DNA from: Smallanthus sonchifolius | Lineage: Eukaryota; Streptophyta; Magnoliopsida; Asterales; Asteraceae | DNA: 64,000 nucleotides | Direction: 5' to 3' | Assembly (NCBI GenBank): GCA_023525975.1 | Contig: CM042032.1 | Coordinates: forward strand, 15,320,001-15,384,000 | In this document: piece by piece, positions 22,877 to 35,106 of the stretch | How the letters are laid out: each line of letters opens with the position of its first letter | Position numbering within the stretch: the stretch's first letter is position 1 | The notes under the pieces: generated by a model | The model's database searches: none | Told to the model about the DNA's origin: nothing | Seen by the model: only the letters and a program-made list of their open reading frames with translations | Translations under genes and position numbers: made by a program

Positions 22877-23090
22877 TCAACTCGAAACTCTTAAAGAGGA
22901 AAACCTACCATTAGAAGCTACACGCGGTATGCAAGGACAACTGGTAGTCAAATCAGATGGCATTCGCTACCTTGCAGAGCGAATATGGGTTCCAATGTAT
23001 AGGAACTTAAGAGGACTGGTTATGGATGAAGCTCACAAATCTTAATACTCTATTCATCCAGGTTTCGACAAGGTCTACCATGACCTAAAG

Positions 23091-24299
23091 GTGCTATATT
23101 GGTGGCCAAAGATGAAGGCTGATATAGCCACCTATGTGAGCAAGTGCCTGACTTGCGCAAAGGTCAAAGTGGAATACCAAAGGCCTTCTGGTGTACTTCA
23201 ACAACCAGAAATCCCAATGTGGAAATGGGAACAAATTCCTATGGACTTCATAACCAAACTACCCCGAACTCCTAGCAGATGCGACACCATCTGGGTGATC
23301 GTCGATCGTATGATTATATCCGCTCACTTCTTGGCAATGAAAGCAACTAACAAGATGGATAAACTTACTCATCTTTACTTGAAAGAAGTAGTCTCTCGGC
23401 ACGGAGTGCCAATCTCTATCATTTCGGATCGTGATGCACGATTCACCTCTTATTTCTGGCAATCGTTACATAAAGCTTTAGACACGCGTCTAGATATGAG
23501 CATAGCATACCATCCTCAAACTGATGGCCAAACTGAACGTACTATCCAAACTCTGGAGGACATGCTACGAGCTTGTGTGATCGATTTCGGTAACACTTGG
23601 GAGTCTCACCTACCATTGGTGGAGTTCTCCTACAACAACATTTATCACACTAGCATCAAGACAGCTCCATTTGAAGCACTTTATGGGCGGAAATGCCGTT
23701 CTCCCATTTGTTGGACCAAGGTTGGGGATAGCCAACTCACAGGTCCTGAACTTGTATTTGAAACTTCCGAAAAGATCGTTCAAATTAGAAACCGTATGGC
23801 GGCAGCTCGTGATCGTCAAAAGAGCTACGCCGACAAACGTTGTAAACCTTTAGAGTTTCAAATAGGTGACATGGTCTTACTCAAAGTCTCACCTTGGAAA
23901 GGTGTCATTCGTTTCGAGAAACGATGCAAACTGAATCCTCGTTATGTTGGACCTTTCAAAATATTAAAGAGAATCGGATCAGTAGCGTATCAACTGGACT
24001 TACCTGAAAGACTTAGTGGTGTGCACAACGTCTTTCACGTCTCAAATTTAAAGAAATGCCTAGCAGACAAATCACTCGCAGTTCCTCTTGAGGAACTACA
24101 CGTTGATGAACAATTACGTTTCATCGAAGAACCTATGGAAATTATGGATAGGGAAGTCAAATCGTTAAAGAACAGTAAGATCCCTATTGTCAGAGTTCGT
24201 TGGAACTCGAAACGCGGACCGGAATTCACGTGGGAGCACGAGGATCAGATGATGCGCAAATATCCTAATCTGTTCAAGCACTTCACTTCAAAATCTTAA
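23091..24299 (+). CDS. Gypsy-3 integrase with chromodomain-like tail, open frame
   Basis: An uninterrupted 402-codon frame. It begins inside the zinc finger: the Cys pair CLTC is at residues 19-22, and the His pair lies upstream behind a stop near 23043. The catalytic triad is complete: Asp in MDFITKLP (52), Asp in SDRDARF (113) and Glu in QTERTIQ (149), with 35 residues between the last two. SPWKGVIRF (about 265) and HVSNLKKCLADK (about 315) follow. A chromodomain-like segment, EEPMEIMDREVK to FTWEHEDQMM (about 345-390), closes the protein. In chromoviruses this tail can steer insertion to chromatin. The frame is not a free-standing gene: it lacks its own start and would need the broken polyprotein. 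Confidence 0.85.
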   Translation: MLYWWPKMKADIATYVSKCLTCAKVKVEYQRPSGVLQQPEIPMWKWEQIPMDFITKLPRTPSRCDTIWVIVDRMIISAHFLAMKATNKMDKLTHLYLKEVVSRHGVPISIISDRDARFTSYFWQSLHKALDTRLDMSIAYHPQTDGQTERTIQTLEDMLRACVIDFGNTWESHLPLVEFSYNNIYHTSIKTAPFEALYGRKCRSPICWTKVGDSQLTGPELVFETSEKIVQIRNRMAAARDRQKSYADKRCKPLEFQIGDMVLLKVSPWKGVIRFEKRCKLNPRYVGPFKILKRIGSVAYQLDLPERLSGVHNVFHVSNLKKCLADKSLAVPLEELHVDEQLRFIEEPMEIMDREVKSLKNSKIPIVRVRWNSKRGPEFTWEHEDQMMRKYPNLFKHFTSKS

Positions 24300-24310
24300 G
24301 GTACTATTCT

Positions 24311-24420
24311 AATTTTCGGGACGAAAATTCTTTCAACTAGGGGATGATCTGACATCCGGAAATTTTTTTTTATTATTTGTTTTAATTTTCGGGACGAAAA
24401 TTCTTTCAACTAGGGTATGA
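24311..24420 (+). repeat. Duplicated end-of-pol/PPT segment of Gypsy-3
   Basis: The sequence TTTTCGGGACGAAAATTC, followed by TTTCAACTAGGG, occurs twice (about 24313-24343 and 24384-24416). The first copy leads to CTGACATCCGG, which resembles the LTR start TGTGACAATCCGG. The second leads into the true LTR2. The working polypurine tract appears reduced to CTAGGGTATGA. Confidence 0.7.
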
Positions 24421-27388
24421 TGTGACAATCCGGACTTTTCTTGTTAACGCCGTTAACAATCCTCGTTAAATACCCTAACTAAAACTTAACCCCGTTAACT
24501 GAAAACAGTTAAATCTGACCTCAGGGTCTAATTCTGTCATTTCCTGATCTCAAAACTTCAGGGACTTATCCTGCCAAGTCCCCAAAGTCAATCTGTTGAC
24601 TATTGAAAGTCACAATTGAAGGTCTATTTGCTTGTTGACTTTCTGAAGTCAAAATCACAGACTTTGACTTCAAAATTTCAAGCCAAATCGGTTAATCAAC
24701 TCAAATTCGTAACAGATTCAACCTTTAATATGTTAACCGACCCCATCAAGTCTCTAATTACCAGCATTGATTGTAATCAAATCGAATTATGGCTAATCAA
24801 AACCATAACCACCAAACCGTCGCTTGCCTCTATCAAAGTCGATCGATTCGACCACTCAATCTACAATCGAGCTCCCGCACATCCTGTACAAGTGATAGAG
24901 AATCAGTTGCACACGCTAATTCGATCGAGGGAACTACGGGAATCACCAGAGATCAAATCCCGTCGCCGTCGACACCGTGTAGTCGTCCACCTACAATTCG
25001 AACCCATTCTGGTAACTATCGGCATCTATAGTTTCATTTCAATGTCTAAATCAATAACCCTATGTCAATTGGATCGTATATCTCCGAATTGAACTCGACC
25101 CGTAATCTAGGGTTCATTCATATGCGATTTGGGGCTTTTGATCTTAGACACGTTTATAATCGTATTAATCTATTCCATTAGACTCGTAATCACTTTTATA
25201 ATGAAAACCCTATGGTAATTTGATATGATAACACCGAATTATCACAAACAGAAATCTAGGGTTCTTCGTATGAATCGTTTAATCGAGCCCCACTCGAAAC
25301 TCAGTCTCAATATAATCAAAATATATGGTTAGCTTCGTAATCAATTAATCTTTAATAGCCCTATGGTTCCAACAGATTTTATTATAAGAATTGTTCAAAT
25401 CGATTCCAAATTCATGTCTAGGGTTTTCGGCATTTAAATCCGGAATTAAACATCCCAAAACGAATTGTTTTTCAAATTAAAACCCAACCCAGATTCGCAA
25501 AAACCCGATTAACGAAACCCCTATGACCACTGATTCAATCGAAGTCCAAATCGTTGGATTTGTGAAGGGTTTTGATTTGGATCGAGACTAAGAGTAGAAG
25601 GGGGGGGGGTTTAGAATCATTAAAACCATTTCATAAGCTTCCTTGTCGCGAAACACTAGCCAGCCAAGATGGTTAAGACTTAATGCCTATACGCAGGAGA
25701 CCCGGGTTCGAAACCGGTCTCCTGCAAACATTTTTGGACATTTTCCTTAGAATATTCTTATATATTTTTCAAACCCAATATTATTATATTAATATATTAA
25801 AGAGTTTTAGCCCCAAAAACGCCTCGTAGGCTCGGGTTTAATTTATGAATCCATTTTATTATCTTTCCCACTTTTATAAATAATATATTTATGTTATTAT
25901 CGAATAAAAATAATATATTTATATTATTTTCAAACCGTAACTTCGTATAAAATGATATGTTTATATTATTTTCAAACCGTGACTAATCTTATTAAATAAT
26001 ATATATGTTTATATTATTTTGTATCGTTTTATACCTCGTGTGACGTTTCAAACCAATAAATAATATAATTGTTATATTATTTACCCACGTTTGTATATAC
26101 TCGATTAAAAATAATATAATTATTATTTTTCCACACAAATGACTATTTAGTTAATCATTCGAACCTAAAAAATAATATATTAAATTATATTATTTTCCTA
26201 ACTTTTGTAAACGACTTTAACGTACGAATTTATGTATTTGTTTAATTATTATTCGCTATTAACGTACGACACGTAACGATTCAATCTTAATTTTTATATT
26301 AAGAATCTCTGTTCCCGTAGACACGTTCGTCTACCCGTTAATCCTTAGAATGTTTTAAGACATTCTAACCTTCCGTGTCGTCGTCACAAATCCCAGTGTG
26401 TCCCTAACTTATGTGTTTATGATTCTAGGGCATACATAACCCGTGCAGGCTAACACTTGAGGTTCTAAATCTCATACTTGTGTGATACTACCTACTACGC
26501 AACGCAGGTGAGTTTCACGGCCCCTTTTTACCTGTTTTACTATTGGGGGAGAAACATGCTTACACACAAACGTATTTTACTTGTTTTCCAGTTGAGGAAG
26601 AAACAAACATGAAATATCAATTATCATACTTTTACTTGTTTTCCCCGTTGGGGAGAAACAGGAACGCAAGCAAATATTGTTTTTCCTGCCAGGGGAGAAA
26701 ACATGACGCAACTATTTGATTATGGTACTTTATATGATATCACTGTTGAGACTAAGCGTAACATGCTATCACAGAAAGTCCTCATCTTATTTCGAACCGT
26801 TAATATGGATCTTAGCGAGGTAATGTTTAGTAGTACTACTGGGTTTGACAAATCCCACCCGCGTTAGTCGCGCTAACTCGATTGGATATCGAACGGGTGA
26901 AATGTTAGCCTACTCACATGTGCCAGAGTTGATAGACCTGGCAGGAGGCATACAAACATAGTCAGCTTCGGTTGCGAGCGCTTTAGTAAAACATGAACAT
27001 AGGTTAGCTACCTATAGATATGCATATTAAATGTACATAATCTGGCAAACACACTCTTATTGTAAACTTGAAACCTGTGAACACCAACCTCGTGTTGACA
27101 CTTTTTCTTACATGTTTCTCAGGTCGCTAAGGCACAGGTTGCACACTTAGGGCATGCATGGAGTCCTACTGTCATATTATCCATTTCAAACATTTGAAAC
27201 AGTTTACTTATTTACAATGATTGACGCCGATTGTGTGTAATTACTTTTGATTCCGCATTAACTCTGAACTTTTATGTTTTGACATTTCAAGTCCCATATA
27301 GTGTCGTTTGATGTAACTAATGACTGAGATCCTGGTGTGTCACCTTCCAAACGGTAAAACTCCGTTAGTTGAAATTGGGGGTGTGACA
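24421..27388 (+). repeat. Gypsy-3 LTR2
   Basis: 2968 bp, same ends as LTR1 and about 99% alike by eye, with the same tRNA-like boxes (A 25670-25680, B 25705-25715) and palindromes. It is followed by a primer site (27392-27403) rather than by flanking DNA, so it acts both as the 3' LTR of copy 1 and the 5' LTR of copy 2. Confidence 0.93.
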
Positions 27389-28980
27389 GATTGGTATCAG
27401 AGACATTGGTTATAGAGAACTAGGATTGCATACTAGACTATAACCTCACACATTAGTTACACGGCACAGACACTCATACCTGATACATATAGCACCTATA
27501 CATACGTTGCAGTGCAGGCATGTAACACCATCCGTATCACCCTCAGTTGGCATGGGACACAACATTTGCATTGCATCATCATTCCCAGTGGCGACACTCG
27601 GGGAATCACCGGAACATCATCCACTCCCGTTCGAGGGCAGCGAGACGGAGCCTTCGAAGGAGTCACTTATATCACCATCACCTGTTGGGTATGGTGGGCT
27701 TTCTCAGGTTCATGTTATGGATGACACTCAGCACTAACGCATATCTCTTCGGGAATTGGGATCGTCGGAGGCGAGTCCCTATTGTACCCACCAGCAACAA
27801 TACGCCGAATGAAGGCAGACCGTTGCACGCATGATTGCAGAATCCATTGACATGTAGATGTCATCACTTTCCAGAGCCATGGGCTCGCATCCATGTTCGA
27901 TATTCTGTTGAGAATAGATTGACCACAAATCTGAGAACGCATTGCTCAATACATACTTAAACCCTATCTTGACTAAGTTAAAAGGACAGCTACCTTGCTG
28001 CTTCCTATAACTTGTATTCATGAATTTGTTTCATTTCTCGAAGTCGCATTTCGTGTACATGTTTGCTTCATGCTCTCATCTACAATCCACTGGATTGGAC
28101 TCTTGTATTGTGTTTCAACTCGAGTGAATACTCGGATCAAACGATTTCTTGACTACTCATCCTGATATGAGTTCTAATTGATCAACTTATGGTTGATGAC
28201 TAAGCTTTTCGATGACTTATCATATCTGACAACACTCTGTACTCAGCAATACAAACTAAAGGACATTATAGCACAGGACGGGGAGAACTAGGGTGAACAT
28301 GCAAAGCAAATTATCATTACGGGTGCACACGTAATAATAATTTGAGGTGCATTTAAGTCCCGGTGAAGCCTAGTGTGCGGATAAATGGTCCTAATCAGTG
28401 ATCTACAAACATAAACTTCCACTGTCAGTAGAAGTTCATGTAACCCGCTCAACGACTAGTTGGTATCATTAAACCTGTTCAACAGTTGATAGACGCGACT
28501 ATCAAGTTGAATATGTTTACGGACACACTGAATTATCATCAATGGAATCCATCAATGTTATTCTCACTCATGTAAGAGTCTTAGTGAAATTAAGACACTC
28601 GTCTAAACGTGATCACAGAAACCATCTTGGTTGAAACTCTAGTAGAATCTCATAGCAAACTTATCGACTCCAACTAGGTACACAGAATTTGAGGAATTCT
28701 TTCTATGCTAACACGTTATTCCTTACGCTCCAACAATAAATCTCATTCGACCCTATTGTCTTATTCGATGACTAATCCTTAGTCTAATACGAATTATACC
28801 CAGCATATTCAATCCTGTAAACGAATTTCTTTCTTACGAAATGATTCCGTTGATCCAATGACATTAGGAAACGAAGATTTAACCTAACCAACCATCAGTT
28901 GAACGCAATTACTTAGACATGCATCTTATCCCTTATGCTACTAGAATCTATATCTCATTAGACTTTCCTTTCTTACATGT
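27389..28980 (+). mobile_element. Gypsy-3 truncated second internal region
   Basis: A near-identical repeat of 19388 to about 20980 (primer site, gag remnant, unrecognised 1.1 kb). It ends near 28982 at the sequence TACATGTGAAC, where LTR interior sequence begins. All of pol is deleted from this copy. Confidence 0.9.
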
Positions 28981-29778
28981 GAACATCAATTATCATACTT
29001 TTACTTGTTTTCCCCGTGGGGGAGAAACAGGAATGCAAGCAAATATTGTTTTTCCTGCCAGGGGAGAAAACATGACGCAACTATTTGATTATGGTACTTT
29101 ATATGATATCACTGTTGAGACTAAGCGTAACATGCTATCACAGAAAGTCCTCATCTTATTTCGAACCGCTAATATGGATCTTTGCGAGGTAATGTTTAGT
29201 AGTACTACTGGGTTTGACAAATCCCACCCGCGTTAGTCGCGCTAACTCGATTGGATATCGAACGGGTGAAATGTTAGCCTACTCACATGTGCCAGAGTTG
29301 ATAGACCTGGCAGGAGGTATACAAACACAGTCAGCTTCGGTTGCGAGCGCTTTAGTAAAACATGAACATAGGTTAGCTACCTATAGATATGCATATTAAA
29401 TGTACATAATCTGGCAAACACACTCTTATTGTAAACTTGAAACCTGTGAACTCACCAACCTCGTGTTGACACTTTTTCTTACATGTTTCTCAGGTCGCTA
29501 AGGCACAGGTTACACACTTAGGACATGCATGGAGTCCTACTGTCATATTATCCATTTCAAACATTTGAAACAGTTTACTTATTTACAATGATTGACGCCG
29601 ATTGTGTGTAATTACTTTTGATTTCATATTAACGTTACGCTTCCGCATTAACTCTGATCTTTTATGTTTTGACATTTCAAGTCCCATATAGTGTCGTTTG
29701 ATGTAACTAATGACTGAGATCCTGGTGTGTCACCTTCCAAACGGTAAAACTCCGTTAGTTGAAATTGGGGGTGTGACA
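28981..29778 (+). repeat. Gypsy-3 truncated LTR3
   Basis: Matches the last 780 bp of LTR1 (from about 18610) up to the terminal GTGTGACA. The junction with internal copy 2 shares only about 3 bases (AAC), typical of illegitimate recombination. It carries 19 extra bases near 29623-29641 that LTR1 and LTR2 lack. Confidence 0.88.
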
Positions 29779-29783
29779 ATACG

Positions 29784-30444
29784 TAACGGTTGATTCCCAG
29801 AGGAAAGATGCGTGTTGGGCTATGACGGCGATACGTAACGGTTGACCCCACGTATTGAATGGTTGTGGCAATGACGGCGATACGTAGCGGTTGCCCACAA
29901 CATCAAAGGTTCCTTTGGGGACACAGAGACGCTTAAAGAAAGATACAGATTGTAGATAGTAATGTATGACTTAAATGAATGTTAAATGTTTTAAACAAAT
30001 GATCCGTTCAATGTGTTTATGATGAGGAAAAATGTTTGAAGGTTTTCAATGATGAACGAAAGGCCCTGTTTTCTTATACGTGATGTTAAACCCTAGTGAA
30101 TGTTTTGAATGATGAACCATTTCTTAAATCGAATGAAAACTAGAACTCACCAGCGTAGCTGACTTTTTAGTATGCACATTCAGGTTAAGGCAGGTATGGA
30201 TGATGGACGGTGATGCTTGGCAAGTGAGAAGAGTTACCCGGTGGATCATGAAGACTGGCATCCCGTTATGATTAGTTTATGATATGTTTATGTAATAGAA
30301 TACGTTACGCTTCCGTTGTTAAACAATGCAATGATTATGTTTTATTTAAGTATTTTCCGCTGCGTTATTTGATAATCATGTTTAAGAACTGTTTGTGAAT
30401 GAGTAAATCCAACAAGTGAGGCCTCCCGGGTTTGGGGCCTTACA
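29784..30444 (+). repeat. Gypsy-2 3' LTR, last 661 bp
   Basis: Continues the Gypsy-2 LTR after the Gypsy-3 insertion (matches 9202-9862) and ends GGCCTTACA. The AACGA duplication follows at 30445-30449. Confidence 0.95.
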
Positions 30445-30449
30445 AACGA

Positions 30450-33444
30450 TTATTTTAATTGGAAGACACGTTTTGAGCACTACATTTCGTATACCGACTC
30501 ATCACTATGGATACCAATCCTTGAGGGATATAAGCATCCCACACGCATCTATCTTGATGATGAATTGCCCAAGCCTATTTCTAAACTCGATGAGGAAGAA
30601 AAGAAAGCATATGATCGAGAGAAGAAGGCACTTGGTTCGATCACTATGGCATTAACTCGAGAATTGTTCCACAGTTTCCGAGGGTATGACAATTCTAAGG
30701 ATCTCTGGAAAGCCTTATAGAAGAGATTCGAAGGACATAGTGACATCAAGAAGAGTAAGCGGGATCTTCTCAGGAAGCAGTATGAGTGCTTCAAATTCTT
30801 TGAAAATGAATCTTTAGATGACCTCATCTCTAGATTCTATCATTTACAGACTGGGTTGAATGCTTTTGACCTCAAGTATCCAGCTGAAGAGATGGTGGAA
30901 AAGTTTTTGGATGCTTTACCACCCAAATATGAGATGTACACAACCCTGATGAGGGAAAATCCTAAATTCTATGAGTTGACAGTAGAGAAAGTAATAGGAA
31001 AGATTCAAGCTCATGAAATGAACTTGAAAAGAAAGGAGAGCTCTGGAAGACTCCAGATACAAGACCCTTCTATGTATCATGGGACGACTTCTACATCCAA
31101 GTCATCTGGCTCTGGAATTGCCCTCTTCACTGGAAATCCTACTGAAGAAGACCACTCAACTAGGTGTGGTGGTCATGCTTGCTATGCTTCACGATCAAAG
31201 TTGGGGTCTCATCATCAAAATACCTCAAGAAATCCTCCTGCTACGTCTTCAGCTAACAACTCAGCTATAGCCAGAATAGCTGAAGATCATGTAGCTTTAT
31301 TCTCATCTTCTATGCTTGCATATGAAAATTTCATAGGTGGCAAGCTTACTGATCCAGACACGATTGAAGAAGATTTTAATCAAGTGGATCCTGATGACAT
31401 GGAGGACATGGATATTCAATGGAATATGGCCATGCTTTTGAGGAGAGCCAAGCGTTTCCTGAACAGAACAGGAAGAAAGTTTATTGGCGGGCATCCTAAT
31501 GCCAAGGTCGGGTTTGACAAATCTAAGGCCAAATGCTACAAGTGTCTGAACTATGGACACTTTGCTCGTGAGTGTCAGAAAGACAGAGCACCTACCTCTG
31601 GTTTTACCCGACCCAGCCAAGGAAACAGCCATGGCCAAAAAAATCCAAACCACCACAATCAAAGCCAAGGTGGAACGTCCAATGCACTGTTAGCCCAACA
31701 GGACGACAGCTTTGATTGGGGCGTTCATCTGGAGGATGCCATCATCGCACAAACACAGGTTGGTCTCATGGTTGATATCATGGAGATGATGGAAGCAGAG
31801 AGAAGGGAAACTGCTGCTACAGAGAAGGTAAAGGAAGCTGAAGAAAAGGAAGCTTCTGTAGCTGATGAAGAAGAATCAACCAGAGCTGTTGCTCTCATGG
31901 CCATTGGAGAAGCAACAAGTTCATCGTCTGAGGTAGATTCTAATCCCTTTTCTGTTGTTTCATGTTCTAAGTGTCTAGGGCTAAATCTTGAAAACTCTAA
32001 GCTCCAAGACAAAATCGAACCCCTAAGTATGGCAGCTCTAAACTATAAAGAAAACGAAAAACGTTTTAAAGAGTCTATTGAAACATTGAAAAAGGAAAAA
32101 CGTGAGTATTCTTTAAAAATGAGCGATCAACAACTTCACTTAGATATTGCTTATAAGGGGTTAGAAAAACGGAACAATGAAATCAACAAACTGCAAAATG
32201 AGATCCTGCAGTTAAAATGCACAAATGAGAAGTTGAAAAACTCTCGCTTTGTGGTGGAACACTACGAATCTGTAGTGAGGAAAATGAATGGTCTAGGTCT
32301 TGGTATCAATGCCATTCCTCCACCAATCAGTGGGATGTTTGTCAATGGCTTATTATACATTGATCTCACTTGTCTAGATGAGTCCTCTGATAAGGATGAT
32401 TTCCCTAAAAAGGATGAATCCTCAATTAAGGCTAACTCCACATCTAGTGAGGAGTTTGTTACTGCTTCTGAAGACGGGTCAGTTAACTCTTGCCCTGAAG
32501 GAGTAGTATCTGAGGAGTTGTTTACTGAATAGAAAGTCAAGAAAAACATTATCACTAATGGTGATAATTGCATTTTAACTGAACCTGATGTCATTGAATC
32601 AAATGATAAACTTAAGGTAATGCTTTATGGGGGGTATAAAAACCTTAACCAAGTAAAGAAAGAGGCTTTTTTAGCTCACTTTGGGCTTGGTTACAAAGAA
32701 AATTTGGAAACATACTATACTCCCAAAAATCAAATTGTTAAGGTTTAGACTGCTGTTCAGAAACCAACTCCTCCTGCTCATAATGCTGAGTTATCTAAGG
32801 CCAGATCTAATGAGCCTTACAAGAGAACTCATGTAGACAAGAGGAACTGTTTTCACTCTGGCTTAATTGGTCACATTTTTGTGAAGTGTCCTTCTAAGAA
32901 CCAAGGGAAAAGGCCTGTTGTTTCACAACCAGCTATTATCCCCAGGTCGCCACCAGTGAAACTATCTCCCAAACATCCAAAGCAGAATGTGGTGAAACCA
33001 CCAGTCCAACCGATGGCAAAGCCAAAGATCAAATCTGAGGCCAAACCATCTGTTGCAAGAAAGGTAAAGCAACCTATTGTACCTCGTGTGTCTACATCTG
33101 GTAGTATACGTACTGGTGAGAAATCTGTGGGTAGACTCTCTAAGCCACAGAGAAGAAGAAGGAATAAGAGGTTGAGAAAGCTGGAACAGCTGACTAAAGC
33201 TCAATCAGGTGAAGCTTCCACAAGTTCACCTACTGTGGTTGAGCCAAAGTCTCCTGTTCTGGTTAAGAATCAAAAGAGATCCTAGAACAAGAAAGTAAAA
33301 GGTTCTCAATCTCCTGTTCCTAATTCCTCCAAAGATTCACCAATTTTGAACAGTCATCATAACTGTGAGTTGAAAGAAATAGTTTATTTTGAGAAAGACG
33401 GACGACCCAAGACCACAATGGCTTGGGTCTCCAAATCTAACTAA
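30450..33444 (+). pseudogene. Copia-A gag, main part
   Basis: Continues gag after the Gypsy-2 insertion: DYFNWKTRFEHYI, then LWKAL with a TAG at 30718-30720, and a frame open to 32532. It includes LDALPPKYEMYTTL (capsid), the CCHC knuckle CYKCLNYGHFAREC (about 31530-31575), and a Glu/Lys-rich coiled-coil-like stretch (about 31780-32270). After the stop at 32530 it continues through further stops (TAG near 32746) to a second, degenerate knuckle (CFHSGLIGHIFVKC, about 32848) with a lysine/proline-rich tail, ending at AWVSKSN and TAA (about 33443). This extended Gag is typical of Sireviruses. Confidence 0.88.
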
Positions 33445-33449
33445 TTATT

Positions 33450-33677
33450 TTGTTAATCGTGCAGGGACGTCCTAAGGGTACTATCTCTAACCGTTGGTAT
33501 GTAGATAGTGGATGCTCCCGGCACATGACAGGAAACATGGCCTTGCTTCAAGACGTTAAACCATTCAGAGGCAGCTATGTGGCCTTTGCCGGAGAAAAAG
33601 GCGGCAGCATCACGTGTCAAGGCATGGTTTCAAACGGTTGTGTGAGCTTTGACAATGTCAACTTCGCGAGCAGCTGA
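33450..33677 (+). pseudogene. Copia-A protease
   Basis: Copia aspartic protease, active site DSGCSRHMTG at about 33507. The pol frame opens just after the gag stop, in a different frame. The sequence before it, TTTTGTTAATCGTGCAG then GGACG, resembles a splice acceptor. It has no ATG of its own (it begins within TTGTTAATC). A frameshift near 33670 separates it from integrase. Confidence 0.82.
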
Positions 33678-33688
33678 AGCATAACCTG

Positions 33689-34630
33689 TTGAGTGTCTCC
33701 CAAATATGTGATAAGAAGTACTCGGTGATGTTTGACAAGTCAGAATGCCTGATTCTCAAACCCGGTTTTGAGGTTCCCGAAGACTGGATCCTGATGAGAG
33801 CACCAAGAACAAACGACACCTATCAGATCGATATGAGCGTGGCAACAACCACCTCATCAGTTGCTACTTGTTTGCTTTCAAAAGCGACAGAGCTTGACTC
33901 TATCTTGTGGCATAGGAAACTCGGACATATTTCTTATCGTAAAATGAATCATCTTGTCCGAAACGGTTTGGTAACCGGGGTTCCTAAGCTGAGATTTACC
34001 GTTGCAGATGACTGTATGCCTTGTAAAAATGGCAAACAGCAATGGAAGTCTCACAAGCCCAAGCTCCAAAACTCTATTGATACCCCTTTGGAGCTATTAC
34101 ACATGGATCTGTTTGGCCCCATACGTATCAGGAGTATTGGAGGTAAGTCGTTCTGTCTAGTTGTAACTGATGATTTCTCACGTTATTCTTGGGAGCATTT
34201 TTTAGGTACTAAAGACGAGACTGCTGATATTCTTCAATACTTGATCCTGAGCTTGGAATCTCTTTGCAAGCTGAAAGTTAGAAGGATAAGGAGCGACAAC
34301 GGAACTGAGTTCAAGAATAATTTGATGGAGCTTTTCTGTCTCAAGAAAGGGATCCGTCACGAATTCAGCGCGCCGTACACGCCTCAGCAGAATGGAGTTG
34401 CTGAACGGAAGAACAGAACACTGATTGAGACTGCAAGGACTATGCTGTCGGATGCAAAGCTTCCTGTCACTTTCTGGGCAGAAGCAGTTAATACAGCGTG
34501 TCACGTCTTAAACAGAGTTCTGGTAGTGAAGAGACACAACAAGACTTGTTACGAGTTGATCAACAATCGACTTCCCAATCTTGATTACCTAGTTCCTTTC
34601 GGTAGTCCTTGTTCCTTGTTGCTACAGTAA
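33689..34630 (+). pseudogene. Copia-A integrase
   Basis: A 313-codon frame. The HHCC zinc finger is complete: H75 and H80 in WHRKLGH, C109 and C112 in CMPC. The catalytic Asp140 (HMDLFGP), Asp203 (RSDNGTEF) and Glu239 (GVAERKN) are present with 35 residues between the last two. It ends in a TAA at 34628 after CSLLLQ. The C-terminal part continues downstream (FHAKAVEGIFLGY, to about 35047, TAG). Integrase upstream of RT defines Copia. Confidence 0.9.
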
Positions 34631-35106
34631 AAAGACCGCCAGTCTAAGTTTCATGCAAAAGCAGTGGAAGGCATCTTCTTAGGATACGTTGCCAACTCGC
34701 CTTGCAAAAGAGTGTACAATATAGGAACTCGTACTGTCGAGGAATGGTTTGAAGTGGATTGTAGTAAATACAACATTCCACCCAAACCAAAAGGTCCAGC
34801 TTGGGGTTTTGATTATGATGCGCTATTCAAGTCATTCAATCTTCCTGATATATCTGCAGATGACGCCGCAAATGTTTATGAATTATTGGGTGGCGGCGAT
34901 GACTCCAGTTTTTCCACTCGTGCTACCATACCAATTATAACTCCGGATTCCAATGCTGCATCTGCATCTGGAACTCATGACAGTGATTACAGTGAAGATG
35001 TTCTTGTCGTTGGAGATGACGCTCCAGCTAATCCTAACACACTATAGGAAATGAAGCTCCAGCTGATCCAATTAACATTGAATCTTCTTCCTCTGGAACT
35101 CAGGAA

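Larger units (their letters stand above)
16421..29778 (+). mobile_element. Gypsy-3: chromovirus element in tandem LTR form
   Basis: Plus-strand Gypsy element inside the Gypsy-2 3' LTR, bracketed by ATACG (16416-16420, 29779-29783). Instead of two LTRs it has LTR1 (16421-19387), internal 1 (19388-24420), LTR2 (24421-27388), a truncated internal 2 (27389 to about 28980) and a truncated LTR3 (about 28981-29778). A second primer site follows LTR2. Gag is largely missing and RT is dead, but the integrase ORF is open. LTR1 and LTR2 are about 99% alike by eye. A single target duplication around the whole unit implies that the tandem arose in place after one insertion. Confidence 0.92.
7591..30444 (+). 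mobile_element. Gypsy-2: chromovirus element nested in Copia-A gag
   Basis: Plus-strand Ty3/Gypsy element of 22,854 bp including the nested Gypsy-3, bracketed by AACGA (7586-7590, 30445-30449). Its 5' LTR is 7591-9862. Its 3' LTR is 14810-16420 plus 29784-30444. Both total 2272 bp. Its internal region (9863-14809) has gag, protease, RT, RNase H, integrase and a chromodomain-like tail. It belongs to the same family as Gypsy-1 (same LTR start, same Arg/Gly-rich Gag start) and is probably Tekay/Del. It is nearly intact, broken by a few small mutations. Confidence 0.95.

Noticed and set aside
24616..25092. 158-codon open frame inside Gypsy-3 LTR2
   Set aside because: The same frame is broken in LTR1 by ordinary substitutions, so it is not conserved as coding.
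24421..29778. Second, independent Gypsy element beginning at LTR2
   Set aside because: No target duplication lies between internal 1 and LTR2. The end-of-pol leads straight into LTR2, and ATACG flanks only the whole block.
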